This document shows, piece by piece, positions 8,905-18,589 of a DNA stretch of 64,000 bases. The translations under genes and the position numbers were made by a program. This DNA is from Microlunatus parietis. GTDB taxonomy: Bacteria; Actinomycetota; Actinomycetes; Propionibacteriales; Propionibacteriaceae. Under the pieces are notes generated by a model. The model did not search any database. It was not told the origin of the DNA and saw only the letters and a program-made list of their open reading frames with translations. Numbering within the stretch: the stretch's first letter is position 1; each line of letters starts with the position of its first letter. The stretch is from positions 806,001 to 870,000 of the forward strand of contig NZ_JACCBU010000001.1 of assembly GCF_013407955.1 (NCBI RefSeq), read 5' to 3'.

Positions 8905-8923
8905 GATAATGAGTGTCATTTTA
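8905..8923. promoter_or_regulatory. Fur-family (Fur or Zur) box upstream of the metal uptake operon
   Basis: GATAATGAGTGTCATTTTA contains the perfect inverted repeat AATGA-GTG-TCATT and matches 14 of 19 positions of the classical Fur box as I recall it. It is an AT-rich island in very GC-rich DNA and sits just upstream of the binding-lipoprotein gene, where a repressor would block transcription. Whether the regulator senses Fe or Zn cannot be told from sequence. Confidence 0.7.
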
Positions 8924-8989
8924 GATGACGCCTCGCCGGCCAACGGACTTGGACCACCTGCCGCACGCTCTTTCGGTCGGCGCTGTCGC

Positions 8990-9124
8990 TCAAGATCCGC
9001 CCGATCGCCTTCTGTGGAGCGAGAGCAGGCGTTCGAACCACCAGCCCAGCCCGAGCAGCGCGACCAGGCCGAAGCCGCCCGCAGCCAGGGCAATCAGGAA
9101 CGCACCGATCTCCATGACCGCCAT
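8990..9124 (-). CDS. Candidate small single-span membrane protein
   Basis: This 44-residue frame starts at ATG 9124 and begins MAVMEIGAFLIALAAGGFG. One long hydrophobic segment (about residues 6-27) is followed by WWFERLLSLHRRR, a basic tail fitting the positive-inside rule. It lies upstream of, and in the same direction as, the metal uptake operon, and ahead of the Fur-like box, so it is probably not under that box. A weak GGGAA ribosome site is 5 bases before the ATG. A second start at Met4 is possible. It could also be chance. Confidence 0.4.
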   Translation of the reverse strand: MAVMEIGAFLIALAAGGFGLVALLGLGWWFERLLSLHRRRSGGS

Positions 9125-9186
9125 GGTTCCCGCGGCGGCTGCGCCGACCCAGTGGCAAGAATGACATGATCCGATAGATTCTGGTC

Positions 9187-10161
9187 ATGCACGTCGTCGC
9201 GGTGATCACCCTGGACGGGGCCGGCGGGATCGACATCGCCATGCCCTGCATGATCTTCGGCCAGACCTACCCGCAGCCGCTGCGGCACGGGAGTCGAGCC
9301 CTGTACGACGTGCGGGTCAGCGGGCCGGAGGTGACCACGACCTTCTCCGGCGGGACCAAGACGTTCAAGGTCACGCCGCCGTACCCCCTGACCGAGGCCG
9401 CCAAGGCCGACACGATCCTGGTGCCCGGGCTGAACCCGCACGACGTCCCGCCACCGCCGGAGATCGTCGACCTGCTGCGCGACGCGCACCGTCGCGGGGT
9501 CCGGATCGGCTCCATCTGCAACGGCGTGTTCGTGCTCGCCGCGGCCGGGCTGCTGGCCGGGCGCCGGGCGGCCGTGCATTGGGGCCATGCCGCGGAGCTC
9601 TCGGCGCGCTATCCGGACATCCAGGTCGAGGACTCGGTGCTCTACATCGACGACGGCGACATCGTCACCTCGGCCGGCGGCGCGGCCGCACTGGACCTCT
9701 GCCTGCACCTGGTCCGGCGCGATTTCGGCTCCGCGGTGGCCGCCCAGACCGCGCGGCTCACCGTGATGCCCCTGCAGCGCGACGGCGGCCAGGCCCAGTT
9801 CATCCACCACGCCGAGCCCGAATCCGGTGGCAGCCTCGAGCCGGTCATGCGCTGGATGGAGGACCGGCTCGAGCGCGACCTCACCCTGGCCGAGATCGCC
9901 GAGCAGGCAGCGACCAGCGTACGGACGCTCAACCGCACGTTCCGGGCCCAGACCGGCACCACTCCGTGGCAGTGGCTCATCCAGCGGCGGCTGCAACGGG
10001 CCCGGGAACTGCTGGAGACGACCGACCTCTCGGTCGAGGAGATCGCCTCCCGGGCCGGCTTCGGCACCGCCATCGGGCTTCGCCAGCATTTCCGCCGCGT
10101 GGTCGGGACCAGCCCGGTCGCCTACCGGCGCTCCTTCGCAGCGCCGACGAGGTCGGCCTGA
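9187..10161 (+). CDS. GlxA-family AraC-type transcriptional regulator with DJ-1/PfpI domain
   Basis: This 324-residue regulator has an N-terminal DJ-1/PfpI-like domain (residues about 1-190) and a C-terminal AraC double helix-turn-helix. The nucleophile-elbow region is GSICNGVFVLAAAGLLAGRRA with Cys111. The C-terminal part reads LTLAEIAEQAATSVRTLNRTFRAQTGTTPWQWL and then LSVEEIASRAGFG..IGLRQHFRRVVGTSPVAYR, both canonical. GlxA-type proteins usually activate nearby catabolic or transport genes, so the MFS gene 96 bases downstream is the natural candidate target. The effector is unknown. Confidence 0.92.
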   Translation: MHVVAVITLDGAGGIDIAMPCMIFGQTYPQPLRHGSRALYDVRVSGPEVTTTFSGGTKTFKVTPPYPLTEAAKADTILVPGLNPHDVPPPPEIVDLLRDAHRRGVRIGSICNGVFVLAAAGLLAGRRAAVHWGHAAELSARYPDIQVEDSVLYIDDGDIVTSAGGAAALDLCLHLVRRDFGSAVAAQTARLTVMPLQRDGGQAQFIHHAEPESGGSLEPVMRWMEDRLERDLTLAEIAEQAATSVRTLNRTFRAQTGTTPWQWLIQRRLQRARELLETTDLSVEEIASRAGFGTAIGLRQHFRRVVGTSPVAYRRSFAAPTRSA

Positions 10162-10257
10162 GCCCGAGCCGGCGGGCCGCGGGTCTCGCCCGAACCCTGT
10201 CTGAGGGTCGCTCAACGAGTGGGAGTGAGGGCGCGGTTGGGTGGGTAGAGAGCATTC

Positions 10258-11478
10258 GTGACGACGCCCGGAGTTCGGCAGGACCAGAGCACTGCCTACG
10301 AGCCCGCTGTTCGCACCCTGCTGCCCGGCGTCGCCCTGATCGCGGTTACGTTCGGCCTGGCCCGCTACGGCTACGGGCTGCTGTTGCCAGAGATGCGGTC
10401 GGAGTTCTCCCTGAGCGAAGGGTTGGCCGGCCTGATCGCGTCGGCCACCTATGCCGCCTACCTGGTCGCGAACGTCGCCGTGGTCGTCCTGATGCACCGC
10501 TTCGGTGCCAAGATCACGATCGGCCTGGCGGCGGCCCTGGCCGCCGGCGGCATGGTGATCATGGCGTCCGCATCCGATCCCGCGGTGCTGACGCTCGGCG
10601 TGCTGGTCGCCGGGGCGGCCTCCGGCCTGGCCCTGCCGCCGTACTCGGGATTGGTGTCCTCCCGGGTGGAGCCGCGCCGCCGCGACCGGGTCTGGCCGGC
10701 GATCAGTTCCGGCACCGGGTGGGGCGTCGCGCTGGCCGGACCAATCGCGATCGTCGCCGGTGATCGCTGGCGCCTGGTCTGGGCCGCGTTCGTCGTGGCG
10801 GCGGTCGGCGTGGGCATCGCCGCCGTCCTGCTGGCGCCGCCCAGGGAGGGCGGCTCCGCGCGGATGCCGCAGTTGAGTCCGAGTTGGTTCATCTGCCCGA
10901 AGTCTCGGCCGTTGCTGGTCTCGGCCGTCCTGCTGGGCCTGGGTAGCGCGGTCTGGTGGGCGTTCTGCGTCGACGCCCTGCGCGAAGCCGGCCACGACCC
11001 GACGACGGCCCGGATCGTCTACGCCGTCTGCGGTGCCGCCGGCATCCTCGCCACCCTCGGCGGCGGCGCCCTCGGCCGGTGGGGCCTGCGCCGCGGCTAC
11101 CTGGCCAGCTGTCTGCTGCTGGCCGGATCGCTGGCCCTGCTCGGCCTCGCCATCGGTCACCTCGCCACGGCCACAGCGGCCGCGATCCTCTTCGGCGTCT
11201 TCTACAACGGCGTCCTCGCCGCCCAGGGGATCTGGAGCTCGCGGGTCTTCGCCGGCCATCCGGTGGCAGGCCTGGCGGCCGTCAACGTGGCGGTCACCCT
11301 CGGCACCTTGATCGGACCCGCCTTGGCCGGGCTCGGCGCGGATCGGTTCGGCTACGGTACCGCCCTCGTGGCCGCGGCCGCCGTCGTCGCCCTGGCCGTC
11401 CCGTTCTGTCCCCCGGGCGCCCGCCGGCAGCGCCGGCTCGCCGAACACCGCTGCCGCGCGGCGCCGGTCCGTCCATGA
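10258..11478 (+). CDS. MFS transporter, YbfB/YjiJ-like
   Basis: This 406-residue, 12-helix transporter starts at GTG 10258. Helix 1 carries the motif FGLARYGYGLLLPEMRSEFSLSEG, characteristic of the YbfB/YjiJ group. The region RFGAKITIGLAAALAAGG corresponds to the MFS loop 2-3, and LYS-like charges are sparse in the helices. It follows the GlxA-family gene on the same strand and may be its regulatory target. Substrate unknown. Confidence 0.87.
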   Translation: MTTPGVRQDQSTAYEPAVRTLLPGVALIAVTFGLARYGYGLLLPEMRSEFSLSEGLAGLIASATYAAYLVANVAVVVLMHRFGAKITIGLAAALAAGGMVIMASASDPAVLTLGVLVAGAASGLALPPYSGLVSSRVEPRRRDRVWPAISSGTGWGVALAGPIAIVAGDRWRLVWAAFVVAAVGVGIAAVLLAPPREGGSARMPQLSPSWFICPKSRPLLVSAVLLGLGSAVWWAFCVDALREAGHDPTTARIVYAVCGAAGILATLGGGALGRWGLRRGYLASCLLLAGSLALLGLAIGHLATATAAAILFGVFYNGVLAAQGIWSSRVFAGHPVAGLAAVNVAVTLGTLIGPALAGLGADRFGYGTALVAAAAVVALAVPFCPPGARRQRRLAEHRCRAAPVRP

Positions 11479-11633
11479 TCATTCTCCGCTCGCCGCGGGC
11501 TGGAGGATCGCAGACCCTGAGCCTATAACGCTGTTATCGTCGTGGGGAACCACGACCCCGTCCCACCATTCACCAGGAGACTCCCATCCACCCGCTCGCC
11601 TTCCCGATCGGCCCCATCGAACTGATCCTGATC

Positions 11634-11867
11634 ATGATCATCGGGTTGCCGGTGATCATCGGCGCGGTCGTGCTGATCGTCGTCCTGGCTCGCCGCAAGC
11701 CCGCCCGCACCCCGACACCTCCGTACCCGCCCGCGCCGAACGCGCCGTACGGGCCCCCGGCACACCGTCCGCTGCCGGCCCAGGGCTGGGAACACCAGCG
11801 ACCCCCGCACCAGGGTCCCCCGCACCAAGGACCCGCCGGGCCCGGCGACGGGCCGGCACCCGGATAG
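11634..11867 (+). CDS. Small membrane protein with proline-rich tail (start uncertain)
   Basis: From ATG 11634 the frame encodes 77 residues: one transmembrane segment (LPVIIGAVVLIVVL) followed by a Pro/His/Gly-rich cytoplasmic tail (PPYPPAPNAPYGPP, then HQGPPHQGP). The same frame is open upstream and reads HPLAFPIGPIELILIMIIG, which would complete a normal transmembrane helix. It has a good AGGAGA ribosome site at about 11575, but the codon at the right distance (11586) is ATC, not ATG or GTG. Either a non-canonical start is used, or an ATG was lost. No function is assigned. Confidence 0.6.
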   Translation: MIIGLPVIIGAVVLIVVLARRKPARTPTPPYPPAPNAPYGPPAHRPLPAQGWEHQRPPHQGPPHQGPAGPGDGPAPG

Positions 11868-12088
11868 TCCCTGCCTGCCGACGGCACGCCCGCAGCCAGT
11901 CCGACCGCGCGTCCCGGCATGCGGTCCGCCCGGGGCCGCGATCGAGCAGCCCGGACCGGCAACGTCCCGGGTCGCGGCCTTCGGCCCTTCCGCTCGGGCG
12001 ATACGTCGCTTACAGTCGGTCCAACCACTCTTGGTGTATCGATACAAGAAGGGTGCCGGCGCCAATGACGGGGCAGACGACGACGGAG
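11868..12088. other. Intergenic region with a 12-bp palindrome
   Basis: No gene is seen. At 12035-12046 lies the perfect palindrome TGTATCGATACA, embedded in CTTGG...AAGAAG. It resembles a LacI-family operator in shape (AT-containing, central CG), but it is at the 3' end of the lacI gene rather than at its promoter. Confidence 0.4.
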
Positions 12089-13084
12089 TCAGCGGGTGGA
12101 TTCTCGCTCGATGAGCGAGCACGTCCCCGTGATGCTGCGGCCCGGGCCGGTGAATCCCTCCATGCGTTCGATCAGCATCGCCAGCGCGGCCGCGACGAGG
12201 TTCTCGTTGTCGGGATCGACGGAGGTCAGGCTGGGGATCGCGTACCTCGCGTCGGGGAGGTTGTCGAAGCCGACCACCCGGACGCCCTCCGGGCAGCCCA
12301 GGCCCGCGTCGGCCAGGCCGCGGAGCACGCCGTGCGCATAGCTGTCAGTGGTGCAGACGACACCGTCGAAGCGCGTACCGGCGGCCACCATCGCGGCGAC
12401 CGTGGCCGCGCCCGCCTGCAGCGGCATACCGCCGGCGGTCCGGACGACCAGCGCCGGATCGACGGGCAGCCCGGCCTCGGTCAGGGCGCTCACGTAGCCC
12501 TCGGTGCGCAGGGTCACCATCCGGGTGTCGGCGGTCAGGCTGCCGCCCGCCATGGCGATCCGCCGGCAGCCCTTGTCCAGCAGGTGCCGGGTGGCCAGCC
12601 GGGTCCCCTCGACGTTCGCCATCGCCACATGATCGACCGCGGGATCGGACATGCTCTCACCGAGGAACACCACCGGAAAGTCGTTCCGTACGCCGTCCGG
12701 CAGCCGTTCGAGCTGGGTGGCGTTGATCAACAGGCCGTCGTAGAACAGCGGCGATCGCTGCCAGGTCGCCACCTCGGCGTCCAGCTGTCCCCCGGTCGCC
12801 TCGATCGCGACGTGGTAGCCGAGGGCGGAGGCCTGGGCCGTCACCGCGCGGGCCAGGTCCGCGTTGTACGGGTGCTCGATGTGACCGACGGCGAGCCCGA
12901 TCGCGCCGACCCGCCCGCGCCGGAGGGCCCGCGCGGCCAGGTTGGGCTGGTAGTCGAGTTCTTCGATCGCGGCCAGCACCCGAGCCCGCGTCTCGTCGCG
13001 CACGGGCCGGTTCCCGTTGATGACGTGCGAGACGGTCATCGTCGAAACGCCGGCCCGACGAGCAACGTCCGCCATCGCTGTCAC
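12089..13084 (-). CDS. LacI-family transcriptional repressor of the arabinofuranosidase locus
   Basis: This 331-residue repressor binds DNA through its N-terminal helix-turn-helix (MADVARRAGVSTMTVSHVINGNRPVRDETRARVLAAIEEL), including the hinge helix QPNLAARALRRGR. A periplasmic-binding-protein-like effector domain follows (VGAIGLAVGHIEHPYNADLARAV through VVGFDNLPDARYAIPSLTSVD). I choose GTG 13084 because TATAGT at 13091-13096 (minus strand) would place the transcript start on that GTG, giving a leaderless mRNA; ATG 13075 is the alternative. Divergence from the GH51 gene suggests control of arabinan/arabinoside uptake, with an arabino-oligosaccharide as inducer (inference). Confidence 0.9.
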   Translation of the reverse strand: MTAMADVARRAGVSTMTVSHVINGNRPVRDETRARVLAAIEELDYQPNLAARALRRGRVGAIGLAVGHIEHPYNADLARAVTAQASALGYHVAIEATGGQLDAEVATWQRSPLFYDGLLINATQLERLPDGVRNDFPVVFLGESMSDPAVDHVAMANVEGTRLATRHLLDKGCRRIAMAGGSLTADTRMVTLRTEGYVSALTEAGLPVDPALVVRTAGGMPLQAGAATVAAMVAAGTRFDGVVCTTDSYAHGVLRGLADAGLGCPEGVRVVGFDNLPDARYAIPSLTSVDPDNENLVAAALAMLIERMEGFTGPGRSITGTCSLIERESTR

Positions 13085-13153
13085 CACTCGACTATAAGCG
13101 AAGCCCCTTTCCTGACCACCCCTGGTCGTGACGCCAACAACTGAGGAGAATCC

Positions 13154-14701
13154 GTGTCCCAGCTCCGCGCAGTGATCAATCTCGACGTGCCAGGTCCGAC
13201 CGTCAGCCGGCATCTGTACGGCCACTTCGCCGAACACCTCGGGGCCTGCATCTACGGCGGCATCTGGGTCGGCGAGGACTCGGCCATCCCCAACGTCCGG
13301 GGGATCCGGACCGACATCGTCGAGGCGCTGCGGGAGATCGCGATCCCGAACCTGCGCTGGCCCGGCGGGTGCTTCGCCGACGAGTACCACTGGCGCGACG
13401 GGGTCGGTCCGCGCGCGGACCGGCCGTCGATGGTGAACACCCATTGGGGCAACGTGGTCGAGGACAACAGCTTCGGCACCCACGAGTTCATGGACCTGTG
13501 CGAGCAGCTCGGCACCGAGCCGTACATCAGTGGCAATGTCGGCTCGGGCACGGTCCGCGAGATGGCCGAATGGGTCGAGTACCTGACCCGCGGCGGCGAG
13601 GCGCCGATGTCGAGTCTCCGCCGCGAGAACGGGCGGCCCGACCCCTGGCGGGTGAAGTACTGGGGCATCGGCAACGAGACCTGGGGCTGCGGCGGCAACA
13701 TGCGCGGCGACTACTTCGCCGATCTTGCCCGGCAGTACTCCACCTACTGCCGCAACCACGACGGCAACGTCTTGTACAAGATCGCCTCCGGCGCCCGCAG
13801 CGACGACTACGCCTGGACCCAGTCACTGATGCAGACCCTGGGCGACTACGGCTGCGGCTGCAACCCCAAGCACTACTTCGACGCCGTCTCGTTCCACTTC
13901 TACACCACCATGACGGATCGCAAGACCGGCAGGGCGACCGACTTCAGCACCGACGAATACCTCGAATCGCTGGCCAACGCGTGGCGGGTCGAGACCATGA
14001 TCAAACGGCACAGCAACGTCATGGACGTGTACGACCCCGAGGGCCGGATCGGCCTGGTGCTGGACGAGTGGGGCACCTGGTGGGCCGTCGAGCCCGGCAC
14101 CAACCCGCGCTTCCTCTACCAGCAGAACGCCCTCCGGGACGCCTTGATCGCCGGCCTGCACTTCGACGCGTTCCACCGCAACGCCGGGCGCCTGGTGATG
14201 GCCAACATCGCGCAGACGGTGAACGTCCTGCAGGCCATGCTGCTGACCTCCGACGACGTGTTGATCAAGACGCCGACGTACCACGTCTTCGAGATGAACA
14301 AAGATCATCACGACGCCGCCCGGCTCGACGTCCACCTGCTCGATGCCACCCCCACCGCGCACCATGACGACGCCACCGTGCCGCTGGTCACGACGACGGC
14401 GACCGCGAAGGACGGCCGCGCGCTGATCTCGCTGACCAACCTCGATCCCGAGGCCGACCACACCGTCGCCTACGACCTGCGCGGCGGCAGCCCGTCCGAC
14501 GTGTCCGCACGGATCCTCCGGGCGGATTCCCCGCAGGCCCACAACACCCGTGAAGCACCCGACGCCGTGGCGCCGGTCGGTTACGACGGCGCCACCTTGT
14601 CCGAGAACACGCTCACGGTCACGATCCCGGCCCACTCCTTCATCACGGTCGGCTTCGAGACCGGCCGTACCCATCCATCCGAATCGGAGGACCAACGATG
14701 A
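13154..14701 (+). CDS. Alpha-L-arabinofuranosidase, glycoside hydrolase family 51
   Basis: This 515-residue enzyme cleaves terminal alpha-L-arabinofuranosyl residues from arabinan, arabinoxylan or their oligomers. No signal peptide is present, so it acts in the cytoplasm on imported oligosaccharides. The (beta/alpha)8 domain carries the acid/base in [11 protein letters not shown] (Glu175) and the nucleophile in [10 protein letters not shown] (Glu305). The N-terminus ([27 protein letters not shown]) is diagnostic of GH51, and a C-terminal beta-sandwich follows. Start GTG 13154 has AGGAGA 8 bases upstream. Its stop overlaps the start of the transporter lipoprotein gene by 4 bases, linking hydrolysis to uptake. 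Confidence 0.95.
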   Translation: MSQLRAVINLDVPGPTVSRHLYGHFAEHLGACIYGGIWVGEDSAIPNVRGIRTDIVEALREIAIPNLRWPGGCFADEYHWRDGVGPRADRPSMVNTHWGNVVEDNSFGTHEFMDLCEQLGTEPYISGNVGSGTVREMAEWVEYLTRGGEAPMSSLRRENGRPDPWRVKYWGIGNETWGCGGNMRGDYFADLARQYSTYCRNHDGNVLYKIASGARSDDYAWTQSLMQTLGDYGCGCNPKHYFDAVSFHFYTTMTDRKTGRATDFSTDEYLESLANAWRVETMIKRHSNVMDVYDPEGRIGLVLDEWGTWWAVEPGTNPRFLYQQNALRDALIAGLHFDAFHRNAGRLVMANIAQTVNVLQAMLLTSDDVLIKTPTYHVFEMNKDHHDAARLDVHLLDATPTAHHDDATVPLVTTTATAKDGRALISLTNLDPEADHTVAYDLRGGSPSDVSARILRADSPQAHNTREAPDAVAPVGYDGATLSENTLTVTIPAHSFITVGFETGRTHPSESEDQR

Positions 14702-16668
14702 TGCATCCGATCACCCGGCGCGGCTTCCTGGCCGCCGCCACCGCCGCGGCCGCCACCACCGGCCTGGCCGCCTGCAACCTCGACCGGGGCGCCCCCAATC
14801 AGGGGCCCGGCCAAGCACCCGGCGAAGAGGCTCCCCCACCCGACGGCACCAGGGAGGTCGCGCCCGGCGTACAGCGCAAGGACTGCCTGATCCTGGAGAA
14901 CCCCACCGGGCGGATCACCACGCCGGACGACTTCAACCGGTGGCGCCCCGGCTTCACCGGGTCGTCGACCGGACTCCAGCAGATCGCCCTGGACGCGCTC
15001 TGGTACATCGATCCGGACGCCGGCGTGAACGGCGTCTGGGACAACGCCTGCGCCGCCGAGAAGCCGATCTACAACGACGACTTCACCCAGATGACCGTCA
15101 AGCTCCGCGAGGGCCTGATGTGGAGCGACGGGGTCGAATTCACCGCCGAGGACCTGCACTACACGGTCGACCTGCACATGAACAATGACGGGTGGTCCTT
15201 CACCGGACAGTTCCGGGGCAATGTCGCCAGCATGGAGATGCCGGACAAATACACGGTGGTCTTCAACCTCAAACAGCCGAATTCGCGGTTCCACGCCTAT
15301 TTCACGGTCCGCTGGGCGGCCTGTTGGATGATGCCCAAGCACATCTTCGAAAAGGAATCCGACCCGCTCGCGTTCAAGTTCAACCCGCCGGTCAGCCTCA
15401 GCGCGTACAAGCTCAAGGATTTCGACCCGAACGGCAACTGGTATCTGTGGGAGAAGCGGGAGGACTGGCAGAAGACCTCCATGGGCCTGATCGGCGAGCC
15501 CGGCCCCAAGTTCGCGATGTACACCGCCCCCGGCCCGAGCGACAAGCGCGTGATCGCCCAGACCCAGCACAACCTCGACGTCATCCACGACCTGGCGCCG
15601 GAGGGGATGATCAAACTCGCCAACGAGAGCAAGTCGTCGGTGGGTTGGTTCCCCAGCTTCCCGTGGGCGCATCCGGACCCCACGCTGCCGATGGTCATCT
15701 ACAACAACGAGAAGCCCGGTCTTGATCGCAAGGAGGTGCGGTGGGCGCTCACCCTGGCGATCGACATCGTCCGGGTATCGCTCGCCTCGTACCGCGGCGC
15801 GGCCACGCTGTCGGCGATCCACGTCCCGCCGACCGGCCTGTATCCCCAGTACTACTTCGATCCGCTGGAATCGTGGCTGAACGAGTTCACCATCGACGTG
15901 GGCGGCACGCCGTACAAGCCGTTCGACGCCGACGCGTCCAATCGCGCCGCCGAGGAGGCCCGCAAGACCCTCGGTGATCTTGTCCCGACCGACCCGGAGC
16001 AGATCAAGACCGCGCTCGGCCGCGGCTGGTGGAAGCACGATCTCGCGGCCGCCGAGCAGCTGATGCAGGCGGCCGGGATGAAGAAGGCGGGCGACACCTG
16101 GGCCCTGCCCGACGGCTCACCGTTCAAGATCGCGTTGCTCAGTGCCGCCGAGAGCAATCCAACGATGAATCGGGCGGCGAGCATGGTCGTGGAATCGTGG
16201 AAGGAGTTCGGCATCGATGCCAGCCACGACGCTCGCGACAACACCGGCGACCTGGTCGGCCCGGGCGACTACTCCGCGGCGGTCGGCTGGACGATCGAGA
16301 CCTGGGGCGGCCATCCCGACCTGTTCTACTTCCTGAACTCGTGGCATTCGCGGTTCTACGTCCCGTCCGGGAAACGGGCCGCCGGCTCGAACACCATGCG
16401 CTGGAAGCATCCCGACCTGGATCGCATCATCACCGAGATCCAAAGCTTGGACTTCGACGATCCGAAGGGCATCGAGCTTGGCCAGGAGTTCATCAAGCTC
16501 GCGGCGGCCGAGATGCCGGTCACCCCGATGATGAGCTACAACGTGTTCACCGTCTGTGACACGACGTATTTCACCGGTTATCCCACGGCCGACAACCCGT
16601 ACACGAATCCGGTGCCCAACTGGGGCAACACGAAATACATGTTCACCCAGATCAAACCGAAGAGCTGA
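14698..16668 (+). CDS. Solute-binding lipoprotein, family 5, for oligosaccharide (or peptide) ABC import
   Basis: This 656-residue exported protein has a Tat-like signal ([22 protein letters not shown]) with lipobox Cys26. The mature part is a large SBP_bac_5 domain with a typical early motif [21 protein letters not shown] and a late region with many aromatic residues. Family-5 binding proteins classically bind peptides, but many actinobacterial and thermophile members bind oligosaccharides. The upstream coupled GH51 gene strongly suggests arabino-oligosaccharides here. It begins the five-gene importer 14698-20703. Confidence 0.92.
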   Translation: MMHPITRRGFLAAATAAAATTGLAACNLDRGAPNQGPGQAPGEEAPPPDGTREVAPGVQRKDCLILENPTGRITTPDDFNRWRPGFTGSSTGLQQIALDALWYIDPDAGVNGVWDNACAAEKPIYNDDFTQMTVKLREGLMWSDGVEFTAEDLHYTVDLHMNNDGWSFTGQFRGNVASMEMPDKYTVVFNLKQPNSRFHAYFTVRWAACWMMPKHIFEKESDPLAFKFNPPVSLSAYKLKDFDPNGNWYLWEKREDWQKTSMGLIGEPGPKFAMYTAPGPSDKRVIAQTQHNLDVIHDLAPEGMIKLANESKSSVGWFPSFPWAHPDPTLPMVIYNNEKPGLDRKEVRWALTLAIDIVRVSLASYRGAATLSAIHVPPTGLYPQYYFDPLESWLNEFTIDVGGTPYKPFDADASNRAAEEARKTLGDLVPTDPEQIKTALGRGWWKHDLAAAEQLMQAAGMKKAGDTWALPDGSPFKIALLSAAESNPTMNRAASMVVESWKEFGIDASHDARDNTGDLVGPGDYSAAVGWTIETWGGHPDLFYFLNSWHSRFYVPSGKRAAGSNTMRWKHPDLDRIITEIQSLDFDDPKGIELGQEFIKLAAAEMPVTPMMSYNVFTVCDTTYFTGYPTADNPYTNPVPNWGNTKYMFTQIKPKS

Positions 16669-16708
16669 TCACCGTCACCTTTTCCCCGCAACCCCGAAGG
16701 AGAGGCGA

Positions 16709-17719
16709 GTGCGGACCTTCCTGCTGCGCTACCTGATACCGCGCATCGTGCAGTATCTCGTCGTGATCTTCATCGGCGTGACGGTGGCCTTCATCATTCC
16801 GCGGCTCTCGCCGACCAGCCCGGTGGAGTCGCAGATCGGCTTGATCACCAGCAGCGGTTCGTCGATCGATCCGGAGGCCATCCAGCATCTGCGCGAGTCG
16901 CTGACGGAGATGTACGGCCTGTCCGGCAGTCCGCTCCAGCAGTACTTCGCGTTCTGGGGCCGGCTGCTCCGCGGTGATCTTGGACCTTCCCTGTCCAGCT
17001 TCCCGACCCCGGTCAGCGAACTGGTCGGGCGGGCGATGCCGTGGACGTTGTCGATCGTCCTCGCCGCCACCCTGTTGGCCTGGGTGCTGGGCAACCTGTT
17101 CGGCGTCCTGGCGAGCTACTTCCCGAGGAAGCGGCTGCTCGGCGTGATCGACGTCGCGAGCCAGGCGATCCGGCCGATCCCGTACTACGTCGTCGCGATC
17201 ATCCTGCTCGTCGTTTTCGCCTACGTCCTGCCGCTGTTCCCGTTCAGCGGTGCCTACCGGGTGGGCACCACGCCGGAGCTCAGCCTGACCTTCGCCCTGG
17301 ACTACCTGTGGCACGCGGCCCTGCCCGCGGCGACCCTGATCCTGGTCGGCTTCGGCGGCTGGTTCGTCGGGATGAAAGCGCTGACCAGCAACGTCATCTC
17401 CGAGGACTACGTCGTCTACGCCGAGACGGCGGGCATCGCGCCGAGACGGATCGTGCCGCACTACGTCGCCCGGAATGCGATGCTGCCGCAGGTCACCGGG
17501 CTGGGGATGGATCTGGGGACCGTCTTCTCCGGCGCGTTGATCATGGAGGTCGTCTTCGGGTATCCGGGCGTCGGGCTGCTCAGCCTGCAGGCGGTGTTCC
17601 GCAACGACTACTCGCTGATGATGGGCATCACCCTCTATTCGATCGTCGGGGTCGCGACCGCCGTCTTCGTGATCGATCTCCTCTATCCGCTGCTCGACCC
17701 GCGCGTCCGGCACCAGTGA
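16709..17719 (+). CDS. ABC permease, DppB/OppB type (first importer)
   Basis: This 336-residue inner-membrane protein starts at GTG 16709, with GAAGGAGAGG just upstream. The N-terminal helix [26 protein letters not shown] is the standard OppB anchor. The BPD_transp_1 domain carries the coupling loop [33 protein letters not shown], and the terminal [15 protein letters not shown] is typical. It pairs with the OppC-type gene that starts 8 bases after it. Confidence 0.94.
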   Translation: MRTFLLRYLIPRIVQYLVVIFIGVTVAFIIPRLSPTSPVESQIGLITSSGSSIDPEAIQHLRESLTEMYGLSGSPLQQYFAFWGRLLRGDLGPSLSSFPTPVSELVGRAMPWTLSIVLAATLLAWVLGNLFGVLASYFPRKRLLGVIDVASQAIRPIPYYVVAIILLVVFAYVLPLFPFSGAYRVGTTPELSLTFALDYLWHAALPAATLILVGFGGWFVGMKALTSNVISEDYVVYAETAGIAPRRIVPHYVARNAMLPQVTGLGMDLGTVFSGALIMEVVFGYPGVGLLSLQAVFRNDYSLMMGITLYSIVGVATAVFVIDLLYPLLDPRVRHQ

Positions 17720-17727
17720 GGCGGCCA

Positions 17728-18588
17728 ATGATGATCAAAGTCATCCGGGATCTCCTGAAGTACGACGTCCGGTTCCGCTTCGCGTTCGCGATGATCGGGC
17801 TGATCCTGATCATGGTGCTGCTGTCGTTCGTCTCGCCGTACTCGCCCGACAAGACCTTCGTGGTGGCCATGGACTCCAGCCCCTCGCTCGAGCACCCGTT
17901 CGGCACCACGTCCCGCGGCCAGGACCTGTTCTGGTGGATGACCTTCGGTGTACGGAACTCGCTGCTGCTCGGTCTGATGACGGCGCTGATCAGCCGCGTG
18001 ATCGCGATCGCGGTGGGCCTGACCGCCGGCTACCGGGGCGGCTGGATCGACCGGGTCCTGATGTCGATCAACGACTCGTTCGTGGTCATGCCGCTGCTGC
18101 CGATCCTGATCTTGCTGGGCTTCCTGTTCAAGGGTCAGCTCAACATCTATCTGCTGGCGGTGTTGCTCGGCCTGTTCGGCTGGCCCTGGGACGCCCGGCT
18201 GATCAGGTCCCAGGTGCTGAGCCTGAAGGAACGGGCGTTCACCCGGACGGCCTCCTACAGCGGCGCACGCTCGTGGCGGATCATGATCGCCGAGCACCTG
18301 CCCTTCGTCCTGCCGATCGTGTTCGCGACGTCGATCAACAACATGCTGTGGTCGATGGGGATGGAGGTCACGCTGAGCGTGCTCGGCCTGTCGGACCTGA
18401 GCCGGCCGAGCCTCGGCACGTCGCTGTACTGGGCGAACCAGCACCAGGCGCTGGTGGCCGGCGTCTGGTGGTGGATCGGCGCTCCCGTGCTGGTGGCGAT
18501 GGTGCTGTTCGTCGGCCTGTACCTGTTGATGTCCAGCGTCAACGAGTACATCGATCCCCGCACCCGACTTCGGCTGATCGGAGCCTGA
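17728..18588 (+). CDS. ABC permease, DppC/OppC type (first importer)
   Basis: This 286-residue permease starts at ATG 17728. It shows the OppC features [51 protein letters not shown], a coupling segment [40 protein letters not shown], and the end [12 protein letters not shown]. It forms the transmembrane pore with the OppB-type protein. The next gene starts one base after its stop. Confidence 0.93.
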   Translation: MMIKVIRDLLKYDVRFRFAFAMIGLILIMVLLSFVSPYSPDKTFVVAMDSSPSLEHPFGTTSRGQDLFWWMTFGVRNSLLLGLMTALISRVIAIAVGLTAGYRGGWIDRVLMSINDSFVVMPLLPILILLGFLFKGQLNIYLLAVLLGLFGWPWDARLIRSQVLSLKERAFTRTASYSGARSWRIMIAEHLPFVLPIVFATSINNMLWSMGMEVTLSVLGLSDLSRPSLGTSLYWANQHQALVAGVWWWIGAPVLVAMVLFVGLYLLMSSVNEYIDPRTRLRLIGA

Positions 18589-18589
18589 C

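Noticed and set aside
9094..11448. A 784-codon open frame on the minus strand opposite the GlxA-type and MFS genes
   Set aside because: Its composition is Gly/Arg/Asp/Gln-rich low-complexity with no domain, and the plus-strand genes in the same place have clear family motifs; it is a high-GC antisense artefact.
14581..16038. A long minus-strand frame opposite the arabinoside-binding lipoprotein gene
   Set aside because: The plus strand has a Tat/lipobox signal and an SBP_5 domain in this place; the antisense frame shows only Arg/Val/Gly-rich sequence.
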